DNA from: Capitella teleta
Taxonomy: Eukaryota > Annelida > Polychaeta > Capitellidae
Length of the DNA: 64,000 bases
NCBI GenBank assembly: GCA_000328365.1
Contig: KB309044.1
Coordinates: 354,915 to 418,914, forward strand
Direction of reading: 5' to 3'
The translations under genes were made by a program, and so were the position numbers. The notes below the pieces were generated by a model that saw nothing but the letters and a program-made list of their open reading frames with translations, searched no databases and had not been told where the DNA came from. Below, piece after piece: positions 48,001 through 61,300 of this stretch. How positions within the stretch are numbered: position 1 is the stretch's first letter; each line of letters starts with the position of its first letter.

Positions 48001-51000
48001 TATTCCCTCGGTGGAGGAGCTCGCTTTGACGACTGGGAGAAACTTCCCACCGGCTTCTCCGTTACCAATGAACAGTTCATTTCTCCGATTCGAGAATTTC
48101 GTGGTCACTCCAGTACTGCTCCGGCAAACTGCTCGAGGGAAGGCTGGGTGCCGAAAGGGAAGCACTTGGCCTCCACGGGCGGAGACTGCTCTGCCACGCT
48201 GGTGTACACTGCAAATCTGGTTAAGGAGGGATCAGTCTCCTTTGAGTACCAGTACATCGATCGAGAGAGCATCTTTAACTTCCAGGTTTGTGGAACGACG
48301 CTTGAGATTGCTGACGTCGAATCGTTGGTTTCAGGTGCAGAATAGCCAGTGCCAAGCCGTCCACAACCGGGATTCAGACCGATACCCCTCTCACACGACC
48401 GGCAATGACTGGAAGCTCATGCACTTGAAGCTGAAGAGCGGATTGAACACGCTGATGTGGCGTGTGATGGGCATGCATCTGCAGCAGGGAGCCAGTTCCG
48501 GCATCAGCAAACCTGTCCTCATCAAGTCAATCGAAGTCAATGGTGAACGCGTCTGCTCTCATTTCGTGCATCGCTAATTTATGTTGCTTAGGCTTGGCCT
48601 TCACCTCTGAGTGCGCCAAGTGCAAGGCAGGGACGTTCAGTCAAGAAGGAGCTGCGACCTGCGAGGAGTGCCCAAGGGACACGAGAGCAGACAAGGGTGC
48701 CACCGAGTGCACGCCATGCGACAAGAATTCCCAGTATTCAGGTGAGTGCTGCTTCTCGCTCTCTCCCACGTGGAATTCCCTCTCGCTCAGAACCCGCGTC
48801 AGCAGAGTGCAGCGCCCGTGTCGCTTGCACTGATCAGGATTACTTCTCCGTTTACCAACCGTGCGACGCAAACAAAAAGGTCTGTGGATTTTCTTCGTCT
48901 CAAGATAAAAGCCAATGACCTTTGACCTTTCAGACTAAGAAGCAGTACGCTTGGATTGAGCCGCACATCTGCAGCGAAAATCTCCCCGGTGCAGCCACGA
49001 TTCCCCTGTTCACGGAATCCGAGGACTGCCCTCCGTGCAACCCAGGCATGCAGATGGGCAGCAACGGAACGTGCGCCTTCTGTGAGGCCCCCCTCTTCTC
49101 TGACGGCAGCGCCCCCTGTGAGGAGTGTCCAGCCTCCACCGCCCCTGAGACGAGCCTCACCTTCAACTGGTGGAACAACCTACCTCCAGACTCTGGCTTC
49201 TCATCCAACTGCCTCACCGTCTCTGACCTTGGTTGCCGTGGCAACACGGACGCCTGGCAACCGGCTGTGGAGTACATCCAGTCCAACAGCGGCTTTGCTG
49301 ATGACAGCTACCTGGTGCTGAGTCTGGATATCGAAGGGTTCCGTGGCGAGAAAGGCAGAAAGGCGTCCCCCGTGGCTCAGGTGTCGTTCGTGTTCGAGAT
49401 GAGCTGCGTGGACAACTGCTCCTTTTTCTTCATGCAGGTGAGATAGTTAAATATCTCAACTCAGCTGAGATAATTATCTCATTTCCAGGAGAAACCGCAA
49501 CAGGATACGACTGTCATCAACACTTGGCAGAAAGCCCAACCTCGCCAACTCTACACGTAAATTGACCAATCAGTTATAATATTCATAATCCGGCCGTGAT
49601 CGCAGGTACAACGCAGTGGACACAGGACCCGTGAGCTTCATCTGGGCCTTCCAGAAATACTCTTGGGATTTCGCCAACGCTGATGTCGATGAGGGCTTCG
49701 GCTCCAACTTCCGAAGCAAGGCGCGCAGGAAGGATTACGCTCGCATCTACTCCGTGAACATCACAAACACGGTGAACGGTGGCGCCCCCGTGTGTAAAGC
49801 ATGCCCCAAAGGAGCCGACCCACAGGGCTGCGTGCCATGCCCCAAGGGACAGTACGTTGACCCCGACAGCACCCAGTGCACTCCCTGTCCAGCCGGCATG
49901 GTCGTCCATGGCGCAAACCCCTGGGGCGTTGAGTCCTGCGTGCGTTGTGGGGAGGGTCTGCAGCCCTCGCAAGACAGATCGGAGTGCGTCAGTTCTTGCG
50001 CCTTCACTTCTTCTGATGGGAAGGAATATGACTTCCACGGTTTGTCCTCCTTCCGCCTTGCAGAGGGATCTCGCCTGTTTACTGGCAGTGGTGTGCAGTA
50101 CTACCATCTGTTCAATATCAGTCTATGCGGAGGGGCCGAGACACAATCTCTGGCATCGTGCCAACCCAACATCACCGTTCCCGATGACGAGGTAAGCGGT
50201 GTTTGACTCGTGAGATATTTTTGTATTTGTGTGTGATCTGCAGTCCTTATCCAACATCACAGGCAATAGAACCCTTGACCAGGTAAAATCCCCACTTTTA
50301 GAGCTGGGGTTGGTTGAGGTGCAGGCTTTTTATAAACAAAGCATCAGGTGTTTGTGATTCTGCGTGATTTTGTATTATACGTGATATTTCTGCATGCTTT
50401 ACCCACACACTCAGTGACCTACTGACCTCAATTGACCCTTTGACCTCAATTGTTCTTTGCAGGAAGGAAGTGCGTTGATGCTGAATGAAGCCACGCGAGT
50501 GTCATCTGCCATTTGTCGCTTAACCGTCCTTCCCCCGATGCCTGGCGACGGGGGAGGCGTGATGGCTGTCCAGCCGGTCAGGTGGGTCATCTGCTCAAAC
50601 CGCCCCCATCATTCTCATCTCACAATTTTGGTTTGCTCAGCCTCGGAGATTCACTGGTGAAGATATCCACAAACGCCTCTGCACTGAATCTGCCAGAACG
50701 CATGAAACAAGAAGGATTCAAGCTCACAGGTAACTCCCCTCCCCCCCACCCCCCTCTCTGTATCCATTAACGGTCTTATTTCAACCACAGATACATCCCT
50801 TGACGTCCACTTTGTGTACGCCTCAGAATCGTGAGTGCTGTTTTTGATGTTTCAGCGCTTGACTAGAGTGAATCGCAGGTCGACTGAAGCGTGTCCTGAC
50901 GGTCGCAGCACCGTGATCACTCTGCACTGCGATGCCTCTCAGCAGGGCAACGGGACCCTGGAGCTGCCTCCCTCCTGTGTGGATGGAACGTGTGACGGCT

Positions 51001-51751
51001 GCAACTATCACTTTGTGTTGCACGCGCGCCAGGCATGTCCCGTGTGCAGAGACGATGACTTCACCAAGGTCACCGGAGAGTGCGTGGATGGAGAACAGAT
51101 TGTGCACCGCATTCCCCCAAGGTACGCCCCTCCTCCTGCTCACGATCCACACGTTCATCCGTGTGTTTCAGCCACTGTGTCTTCCTCGAAGACTCCAAAC
51201 AGACGCAGTACCGCCAAACCTGCTCCATCAAATGGCCGCTGTGGGTTAGTGAACTATTGACCTCATTAAGTGCCTCGCTGACCTCTTGACCCCCCCAGCT
51301 GTCGATCATCATATGGGTGGTGCCTGCTGTGGTCGGTCTTGCCATCATTCTGATTGTGACGCTTGTTTATTGCTGGATGAAGAATCGAAGGTACGCCGCT
51401 GGTCGACATATAACCGCCCTATAACCACTTTTGATTCAGCCTGCAGTACAAGTATCACAAGTTGGTTGAGGGCAAATCCGGTTCAGGAGAACTCCCAGCG
51501 GCCGAGACGTGCGGGTTGGACGATGAGGATGAGGATGAGGAGGAGCATGGCGCTGAGCTCCGACATTTTGAGACGGTCGATTTCAGCCACAAAAGCAAAA
51601 CATCTAAACTCTTTGGCAAACTCAAGTCTTCTCTGTCTAAAAGGGTGAGTGCCAAACTGGCTGGTTTATTTCGCGCTTCATGGTTTTTTTATTGCAGGAC
51701 GACAGTCCTTTTGAGAGGATTCAGTTGTCTGAGAAGGACCCCCTCACCTAA
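45045..51751 (+). CDS. ELAPOR1: ELAPOR1/ELAPOR2 (EIG121) homologue
   Basis: Eighteen exons keep frame: 45045-45137, 46280-46403, 47927-48285, 48335-48542, 48592-48741, 48806-48879, 48934-49437, 49489-49556, 49606-50191, 50244-50282, 50463-50581, 50641-50729, 50791-50830, 50879-51121, 51172-51244, 51299-51390, 51440-51644, 51698-51751 (1039 aa; human ELAPOR1 1013). Exon 1 is the signal peptide. DFHYEYTECDSNGGRWRVSV follows, as in human. Cys-rich TNFR/EGF-like C-x-x-C modules repeat through the lumenal region (CHPCPPGSYSLGGGARF, CTPCPAGMVV). The membrane segment is IIWVVPAVVGLAIILIVTLVY. The tail has an acidic DEDEDEEEH run and SKTSKLFGKLKSSLSKR, conserved in the family. Vertebrate ELAPOR1 works in endosome-lysosome and secretory-granule maturation. 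Introns 1 and 2 exceed 1 kb; most of the rest are 48-64 nt. Confidence 0.95.
45138..47926 (+). other. ELAPOR introns 1 and 2
   Basis: Two long introns (45138-46279 and 46404-47926) flank the small exon 46280-46403. AT-rich, with a run of ATTATCATT-type repeats at 45285-45330. No nested gene seen. Confidence 0.55.
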
Positions 51752-53384
51752 GATATCCACTCGCAGTTTTTTGCATTTAAAATCCGCACGAGTATTTTTA
51801 ATAACGACTGATTTTGTACCCTCCGCCTTCTCTGCCTGTTTTCAATTTTGAGAAGCAGATTTTTATTAAGAATTTTTTTTTTTTTTTTTTTTTTTTCTTT
51901 GATTGCCACAAAAATTTCATTCCGTATTATTTTTATCCTTTTTTTTCCATATTTCTTCACTTTTCTTGTCTGTTTTCCTGATCTAGTCATCCAAATATCA
52001 TCATGTCCCTTTTTACTTTAACATGATAAGTGGTTGAACCGTCTTTCTGCTAACAGCATCAACATATTACAGTCCAAGACCGTTATTTACCAAAGAAAAA
52101 GTATAAATTATTCTCCTCCGGAAGTATTATTTCCACATTTATTGCCACCAAAAAAAAAAAAAAATGAAGAGAGAAAACGCCATAATATGACATTCATTAT
52201 CCAGAATCTCGTGTTTAATTGTGTGAACCAGCTGGTTAAATAATGAATACTTAATGTGGTGACGGGAATGAAGATCTCATCAATGAGGTGGTCACAAGTT
52301 GTTGTCTTTTGATGTTGAATGTGGTTGCAGGGTTTTTTTCTGTCTTTGAGAATGGTGTGAATTATTTCATTATAATTATTATACTAATCAAATTATTGTT
52401 CATAATCAAAATTATATTTTTCCTTGCATTCCTGAGACTTTTCTCTCCTTTTTATGTCTTTTATTTTCCATGTTTTTTCTTCTTATTCTTCTGTATTCAT
52501 ATTAAAACAATAGAGTATTTTCATCTGGTGTTTATTTTATATTTTTCCGTGTAACATTTGAGAGTAAAATCAGTTTTACCCCTGGGTAAAAACCTTCTTC
52601 AAACACCTTCCATAAATTGAAATAATATTAATATGAAAACAAAGGCAATTCTCCATTCACATCAATTTACTGTTATTTATATTTCTTTATTAAAACAATG
52701 AGAAAGATGAGAACAGAATACATAAACAAAATAAAACTCATTTCTTGGATCAGATGCGAATACAAATGCTAGCCTCTATTTTATTATTATACAGACTCGA
52801 ACACACAGTGAAAAAATACTGAATTTTATTCCTACGTCAGACATTATAATGCGAAATTGACAAAAGAAAAATTGACACATCTGGCGGTCACTTCTGTGGG
52901 TTTGCCACGATAATATATTTGCCAAGATCTCGTCATTGATTGAAACAGATTTGTTTATCTGGAGATCATTTATTGTGACTGTTATATTAGTAACAGACTG
53001 GTCACTTCTAAAGGTAATTATTTTTTGAGTAATTGATTAATTTGAGCAAATTTTAAATTTTTGTTTTAACATGGAGTAGACTACTTTTGGCCCATTCTGT
53101 AATTACAGAGTGAAATCACAACGCACTGTGTGCGTTATGACTTCCTATTTGAAAGTGTTTCCAGTTAAGCAGCAGCGTGGAAGAACAAGCAACAATTGAA
53201 TTATTAATTATAAATGATGTCATTTCATAGGAATACGTTTGCTCTGATTGAAAGCACTGACCAGTGTTGCTGCATGTAAGGGTCTGATAAAATTTATTAA
53301 AAGACCACAATTTATATATTAGACATTAGATAAAGAAATTGCTTTAATCGCGAATCAACGGCGGTGGTCATTCTCATTGAATGA
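51752..53384. other. ELAPOR 3' flank and intergenic
   Basis: T-rich 3' flank with a ~27-base poly-T (51869-51896). Frames at 51748-52554 are low-complexity. No gene seen. One GCGTTATG octamer at 53132-53139 forms an imperfect inverted pair with ACAACGCAC at 53119. Confidence 0.5.
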
Positions 53385-54349
53385 ATACTAGTGCATAACT
53401 CAATGCTAGTGCATAAGACAATGCTAGTGCATAAGTCAATGCTAGTGCATAACTCAATACTAGTGCATAAGACAATGCTAGTGTATAACTCAATACTAGT
53501 GCATAACTCAATACTAGTGCATTACTCAATAACTCAATACTAGCGCATGACTCAATGCTAGTGCATAAGACAATGCTAGTGCATAACTCAATACTAGTGC
53601 ATAAGACAATGCTAGTGTATAACTCAATACTAGTGCATAAGATAATGCTAGTGTATAACTCAATACTAGTGCATAAGATAATGCTAGTGTATAACTCAAT
53701 ACTAGTGCATAACTCAATGCTAGTGCATAATTCAATACTAGTGCATAACTCAATACTAGTGCATAAGACAATGCTAGTGTATAACTCAATACTAGTGCAT
53801 AACTCAATACTAGTGCATAACTCAATACTAGTGCATAACTCAATACTAGTGCATTACTCAATAACTCAATACTAGCGCATAACTCAATGCTAGTGCATAA
53901 GACAATGCTAGTGCATAACTCAATACTAGTGCATAAGATAATGCTAGTGTATAACTCAATACTAGTGCATAATTCAATGCTAGTGCATAATTCAATACTA
54001 GTGCATAACTCAATACTAGTGCATAAGACAATGCTAGTGCATAAGTCAATACTAGTGCATAACTCAATACTAGTGCATAAGACAATGCTAGTGCATAAGT
54101 CAATGCTAGTGCATAACTCAATGCTAGTGCATAATTCAATGCTAGTGCATAAGACAATGCTAGTGCATAAGTCAATGCTAGTGCATAACTCAATACTAGT
54201 GCATTACTCAATAACTCAATACTAGTGCATAACTCAATACTAGTGCATTACTCAATACTAGTGCATTACTCAATAACTCAATACTAGCGCATAACTCAAT
54301 ACTAGTGCATAACTCAATACTAGTGCATAACTCAATACTAGTGCATTAC
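53385..54349. repeat. 18-bp minisatellite with higher-order repeats
   Basis: About 53 copies of an 18-bp unit, consensus CAATACTAGTGCATAACT, alternating with the variant CAATGCTAGTGCATAAGA. Each unit holds ACTAGT or GCTAGT and TGCATAA. A junction variant with 8 extra bases (GCATTACTCAATAACTCAAT) recurs at about 53519, 53851, 54201 and 54262. The spacings 332 and 350 equal 17 and 18 units plus 26 bp, so blocks were duplicated as a whole. With a unit of 18 bp and no stops, both strands give false frames of LVHNSI- or SYALVL-type repeats. Confidence 0.97.
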
Positions 54350-55361
54350 GTGTGTACCACCCATGACGTCATAATGAATCATGAATATTTATGAGCTTGC
54401 ATTTAGACGTCATTTACGCTGCGTCGGGTGCATGCAGATGCCAGAATAGTGATTCAAAATCTGAGGCGTTATGTAATAAGTTGGTGGTAAAAAGTTGGAA
54501 CCAAATGATGGTGGTGCTCCCTGTACAAGCTGATCTGCTTTTCCAGTGTAACATTTAAACACCAATTTCAGTCGTCACAGAATCCATGAAGTATATAGAA
54601 AAGTTGAATTACGCATCCATAAACAAGGTCCGACTGTTTGCACCATAACGCAATCACATAAATAAAAGCAAAAGAATTGAGATTTGATGAATGTTTTACT
54701 ATTTGTTGAGACAGACAAAAGAGAGAATGCAAGAGAAAGTTGTGTATATTGCTAGAACACTCAAAAGTTAATGATATGTATCACCATTCACACAATAACC
54801 ACGGCATCCTAATTCTCTACATGTACAACCGCCTTTATGTAAACAGAAATATCCGCGGCAAGAAAAAAATATTAACAAAATTCCAGTTGAGTAAAATTTT
54901 AGACAATCTTTTTTAAAATAAGGAATGTATCTTAATAGATTATTATTTATACATTAAATGAAATAATCAAATCCAGTAAATAAATGTTTTCCATGCACCC
55001 CCAAAAAAAATAATAATAATTAAAATTGTAACCAGTAAAGAAGACATTTATAAATAGAACAAAATATCATACAAACACACGTCACAGCATTCAGATAAAA
55101 CTAAACAGCTATGAATATGTATGAGCTTATGAATATGCATCATCTTGAACCCTGTGTTGTTATAGAGAAAAGTAAGAAGTCTTTGTAACATACAGCATTT
55201 GAGACCAGTGATTTGAGCCACATATTTAACGGGGAAATATCCCCCAACAACCAACCCCTCCCCCCTCCCCTCCACAGCAGTTTACACAAATCTAGAACAC
55301 AAGGTTTCAATAATAATATCCTGGTTTCATACAAATGGTGAGATCAGAACCGACGGGGGCA
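54350..55361. other. FoxP 3' UTR / intergenic
   Basis: No coding exon seen. The part next to 55361 is likely FoxP 3' UTR. Octamers GCGTTATG (54466-54473) and CATAACGC (54644-54651) occur here. Confidence 0.45.
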
Positions 55362-58300
55362 TCACGCCACCCCCGCCTCCCCTCCCTCCGGTGTTGGAGG
55401 GGCCATCTCAGCCGGGGGTGAGGACACAAGCGGGGGAGCGACCTCTGTGGGACTTGTGCGTCTGAAGACTTCCTCTTCAGGTGCCGGCATGCTGAAAGAA
55501 CAACCCAAAATACACCTTAGACCAGAAAAAACATCAAAGGTTATTGAAGATTAGAAGAACTTCAAGAGATTTCTATTAACTTTTCCTGTTGACAGATTCC
55601 ATGATGAATAGAAGTGATAACATTTTTGAATTGATAACATTACTGTGAAAAAAAACATTATTGCCCCTAAATTTGACATCATCAGCTGAAACCTTAGAGC
55701 GAGTCCTCCATGATGACATAATACTAACCTTAGGTCCTGAGCAGTCATCTCCTCCTCGTCCATCATGTCGTGATAGCGAGGCTCCTGTTTGACTTTGAAT
55801 TCCGAGGGACTTTTGCTGGACACGGAGAGGTCCTCCGCGTGGTCCCTGAAGACCTCCTTGGGTGCCATGAGGGCGCTCATCATGAGGGGCATTCCCCCCT
55901 CAGGCGTCATCTGAAAGCAATGGCGTCATTACACGGCTGAGAGAGCACAACTGAACTCACCCCTGAGGGATGCAGGCTGCTCATCGAATGAGAAGGAATG
56001 GAAGAGGTGGAGGGGGAGGAGGAGGTGGATGAATACGGTGGAGTTTGCAGCACAAATTCGCCAGTACCACGCAAGTGGATATTCCTGAAATAAAACATTG
56101 AGGTCAAAATTCAATGCAGTCTGGAGACGTAAAGCGAAGAGAAGCATGCGCCAAGCCAACACCGATGAAAGACGGAAAGAATCAAGAACGTTAAAAAGGC
56201 CGAGCAGTTAGTAGTGCGGACTTGGTTTTTTAATAAAACCCTTCAATTTTTTTTCGCAACAGGAGAGTTAGCATTTTTGGGGGGTTTCGCTCTATCACAA
56301 CCCATGCTGCTCACAGCGCATCCACGGAGTGCTTTCTCGGCCGGCCTCTGGCTAAATGCCGACGTCGGACAAACTCAAAATCATCAACGGTCCAAAATGA
56401 ACCCAAATCGTCTTCGTACCGGACGAAACATTTGTGCAGTGAGAGGTTTGTTCTTACGGCATTCTGAGAGAGAAGAGGAGAGATGAGAAGAGAGGAGAAG
56501 AAGAGGAGAAGAGGAGAAGCAAGCTAAGGTCAAAGGGCAGCGCGCTACGTGAAGCAAAGCCGTGCTTACCCTCCCAGCTTCTGCGGTCGTCGCTTGTAGA
56601 ACTCGACTTCATCGACCGTCCATACGGCTCCCTTGACGTCCTCAACTCGCATGAAACACTTGTGCAGACTGAGGTTATGGCGAACGGCATTCTGAACAGC
56701 AGAAAATCATGCATCAAACTTCTAGCGCTAAATACAATGTTTTTGGTTCGGCTAAATAAGTCTTGCTTTTTGAAACTATTGCAAGTAAGCTGCACACACT
56801 TCATTAGTAAAGAAACAATTCTCCATTTGAAATTTCTTCCTCACTTTCTATTGCATTCAGAAAGCGGTGATCAGCACCATGACATCATCATTATACAAAC
56901 CTTCCACGTGGCCTGGTTCTTCCGGAAGAAAGCAAATGTGTTCATGAACCATTGGTACACTTCGTTCAGTGTAAGCTGCTTATCAGGGGACTCAATGATT
57001 GCCTGAAAATGGAGAATTTCAAATTCAGTATAACAGCCAAGGATGTGCAAGTTATCAACAGTTGGTGCTCATTATAATCTGTTACTTAGTGACACATAAT
57101 GACATATAAAATTATTATGGGCCTCGCACAAAATAAAAATAAATTTGAATATTTAATAGGTAAAAACTTTCATAAAAACCACACTAAGTGTACGAATTTT
57201 TCCCAAATTTAAATCACACACGGATCTCATTTGCATATTGTGCGTGCCACTTCCGGCGCCACCCAGCCACGTGTTGCTTTCGGGAGATGGAAGGATGTTC
57301 CATTGTTTGTCAAATGCTAATCCGCGTAAATAAAGAAGAAAGGACCGACAAAAAAAAGAGGGGATGGGGGGGGGGGGCGATGACGTCATGTCAAAATCAA
57401 GGGCGCCATCTGTGTTGATGAAAACTGCAGTTTACAAACAAGAAATGTTGACACAAAACGAGACATCGCTTGCTGTTGACAGAAGAACGTCAACACGACT
57501 GTGCAAATTTGTCTCAGTTTTAATTTAAAGTCGATTTTGGAAAAAGAAAAAAAATAATATGCATTTGAGCGGAGATGTCACTGCCATGTAAACAAAAAAT
57601 ATTGTTTATATCTCCGCTATTGTTTAAAGTTCGAAATCGTAGCGTTCCCATAGCAACGAGATATGAAACATGGAAATGTACGTGTCCGTTTATTTGGGCT
57701 TGTTTTTCTTTTCTTTTGCGAATCGAGATTGTTGTGACAAGCTGCCATCGTGGAGGAGCACTTGGGCCGAGAGCAGTGACACAGGCCCACCGCCCCTTTA
57801 AGCAAACTCCCCCATTCTCCCGCCAAAAATGGATTCGGGGAGCAAACAAAACGGTCGTTGCCATGGAGACGAGGAGAGCAGTTGTTTACAGGTCGGCAGC
57901 GATTCATTTTACCCGCTGAGCAATTATAGCGCCAAAATAAACACCGCGGAGAGAATATTAAGTTTGGCAACTAAACATTCGGCATCCTGTAGGGGCTTCC
58001 TGAGCTAGATGAAATAAAAAGACTAAAGGGGAAAAACGACTTCAGTGGGGAAGAGAGAAAGAGAATCCCTGGGAGATTCGCCTCAATCATACGATCAAAT
58101 CATTAAAGCATGGCAAGAGGGGTCAAGTCGATAGGCCGAATGCTCACTAGAAAAGCATATACATGTACATGCAATGTAAAAGCATAAAAGTATCTACCCA
58201 TAACCCGAACCCAAGTCCCTAACCCTAACCCTAACCCTTGTGAATTCGGACTTTTAAAATTCGGACTTTGTGAGCATTCGGACTTGTGAGCCGATCTCAG

Positions 58301-61300
58301 CCTATGCCTATATCTCAAACCATAAGCCAAACGCCAAGTGGCAAGTACGCCAAGTCTTTATAACAATGACCCATGTGAATTCGGACTTTTGAGCATTTGG
58401 CTCAAAAGGCTATTCCCATACATACAATGAATCCAACCCAGACCATATAACCCTTGTGAATTCTAACTTTTGAGTTGATCTCTGGCTAGGTTGCATTTAT
58501 CAAAGGAATAATTTATATACATGTAAACATCATGTGAACAAAGAGATGGAAATAAAGCAGACGCCTTAAGAGGGGAGTAAATAGGAACCCCATTTTAAGG
58601 GGGAATTAAAACCCCATTTTGGCCAGCGTGTCCAGGACCCTTTCTTTTGACATTAGCCCTTAGTAATGGATCTTAGTCTCAGCCTTTGGGAATAATCATC
58701 TATTATTTAGTTAAACAGAACCAAAACTAAACTGAGTGATAATAATTGCCAATGAGAACAAAATGTTTCACTAATGATTCAATTCTAATGATCCTCACTT
58801 TGAATGGAAATATTCGAGATTAAACAAATTAAATATCTTCCAGTAAAAGCAACCTCGTTTTACCCGAAAAGAGTAAGCCTTCGCCACTCGTACAGTGATT
58901 GAAATGACAATCATTACTTCATAATTACACTTGTGACTTGAAATACATAGCAACAGAGAGAGTTCACATTGAAGCATAACCTTTTGACCTATTGACTATT
59001 AACCTCAATCCATTTACCACATTAAGCAAAGGATTTGCCAAGGATTTGCCGTAGCCTTCATGGAATCTGATCCTGCAGGTGTTCTTTACAGGATTTCTTA
59101 AAAATTGGAAATTTAGCATTAAATTGTGCTATTTTGGCTGGTACCAGCACAAAGGGACTTAAATGCTTCGTTTCAGTAATCTTTTGAATCATGAAGGGAA
59201 AACGATTCCATAAAATGGGTATAAAATTTTGTGCTTGGTACAAAAAACGGCCACAAATTGAATGAAAACAAATTGATTCCATCGGGAAAAAAGCAAACCC
59301 TAACAATGAAAGAGCAATTTCAATAAGGAAGAAATGAAAACAACCACCTCAAAAGAACATCTGTTTCACAACATCAATAATATTCATATAAATAAATAAA
59401 TACAAAATGACTCACTTGTCTTATTAGCGATGCATATGTGAACGGAGGTCGGACATCTGAATACTTGTAAAAATCGCGATTTCGCTGGATTTCTGCAAAA
59501 TACAGAATTAAGCATGGGAACTGACGATCAACCATAATGAACACCTTCTGATATCGGCAGATTGAACTTGTCAGAAACCCTTCTCCGCATAGCGCCTCCT
59601 CCGGTGGGCGTTACAGTAATCATGGAGCTATGTGCGTTGGGTAACGGGGAACCCGGTAAAGACATCATAGGTCGCGGCTGTGTGCCGCTGCAAGGAAGTG
59701 TACCAGAGATAGCTGCTGCAGCGGCTGCAGCTGCCACCATCTCAGCTGCACTGCTAGTGGGTGGACTGAGTCTTGGAGAGAGGCGGGGCGTTACCATGGC
59801 AGCTGGAAGTGATGGAAGGGCAGAGTCCTGTGATAAGGAGGGTGGGGAAGACTGGAAGAGATACACGGATGACAGAAGATCACGGTTGATGAGGGTACCC
59901 GTACCTGGGACTCTTTTTTAACAGGGGGAGAGGGAGTGGAAGAGGGTTGGGAACCCTTTAAGTGGAGCTGCTGCATCATAGCTGACAGCCGTTCCTTCTC
60001 TTTGGCCAGCTGTCAACAACATCGGAACTGAATTCAATCCCAAGACATAACAATGAGGCTGCCTTAATTATGTTTGTGTCATAAATAACACTGATCAATA
60101 CTCAGGTATTGGTCCAGTCAACAATCCAGCCAAACAAATGTTGCTCAATTCTCAGAGACCTCTTATACAACACAACTTCAACGGCACAAACACTGATGAA
60201 CAAACAACCAATTTAGAGCTAAACCTTAATTGGCATACAAACTGAAATAATTATCCACTAACTATCACAACCATAATACTACATAAAAACTAATGGAAGA
60301 ACAGCACTTTACTGTACAAGTCTCCAAACAACAAAGTTCATTTGTAGCCAAAAGGAAAGCTAGCTGTTTGTTTATGCTCTCAGTGCTGCCATGGTAACCG
60401 AGGGCATGCCCCAAGCGTGATACACAGGCCTGTTTACTTAGTATTGCATTGCCACATTTAGTAAACAACTGCAAATACCTGGATCTCCAGTTGACTGACG
60501 ACCTGCATCTGTACTCTGGCCTGGGCAGCCCCTCGATCGTCCAACCGATGCTCCTCATCCAGATGGCTGAAGGACAACCGCTGAACATCAGAGAGAGAAG
60601 AAGGGACAAAGACTCACTTGTAGAAGGAGGAGATGTTGTCACAAGGGGCGTCACACCCTGGCCACTTGCAAACGCCACGACCGTACAGAGGATGACTGTC
60701 GCCTTGGAAACCGTTCAGCTCTGGAGGTTTATCTGGCGTCTTTGGAAATTGAGGTAGCAACAGACCTGGAATATGAAGGAAAACTTGTTAAAAAAACATA
60801 AATCCATAAAATCAATTATAATTAATGACACAAAATGCAAAAAGAGAGCACAAGAAAGTGAATCAACATTGAGGAAGAAACAACAAAGCTGAGACAACAA
60901 CATGCGTATGAGGGAAATAAGAAGATTGGGAAGAGGAGGAAGAGGAGGCTAGGGAGGAGGGCACACAGCACTCTAGGCATGCATCTTGTACCTCCAAGAG
61001 AATCTGGGATGCCATTAGACTTCTGTTGAGGAGGAGGTGGAGGAGGAAGAGGAGGAGGAGGTGGAGGTGGGACTGACTGCTTGATGAGTGTTTCCAGACT
61101 AGCAGGGAAGCCATTGTTGCTCATCTCCTCCGATTCCTTCCAGCCGTCTGGCATGACGCCTGCGTGATTAGCGCCTAAGCCGGCCGCAACGCCCTCACCT
61201 GACTGAGGCTGTATCCCAGAAAGACCAAACATCCCTTGTGATAACAAGAAATGGCGCTGCTGCAGCTGAATCTGCTGGACCAGCTGCGATTGTTGCAGCT

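Noticed and set aside
48930-49286. Minus-strand frames inside ELAPOR exons (also 49583-50107 and 50823-51158)
   Set aside because: Shadows of GC-rich plus-strand coding exons proven by family similarity.
53526-54225. Four 106-117 codon frames of LVHNSI or SYALVL repeats
   Set aside because: Products of an 18-bp repeat without stop codons; all share the array boundaries and occur on both strands.
57575-57970. 114-117 codon frames on both strands in a FoxP intron
   Set aside because: No start or splice context, no similarity; probably chance openness in slightly GC-richer DNA.
59562-59921. Plus-strand 119-codon frame rich in Ala
   Set aside because: Antisense of the FoxP poly-Ala exon 59545-59827.
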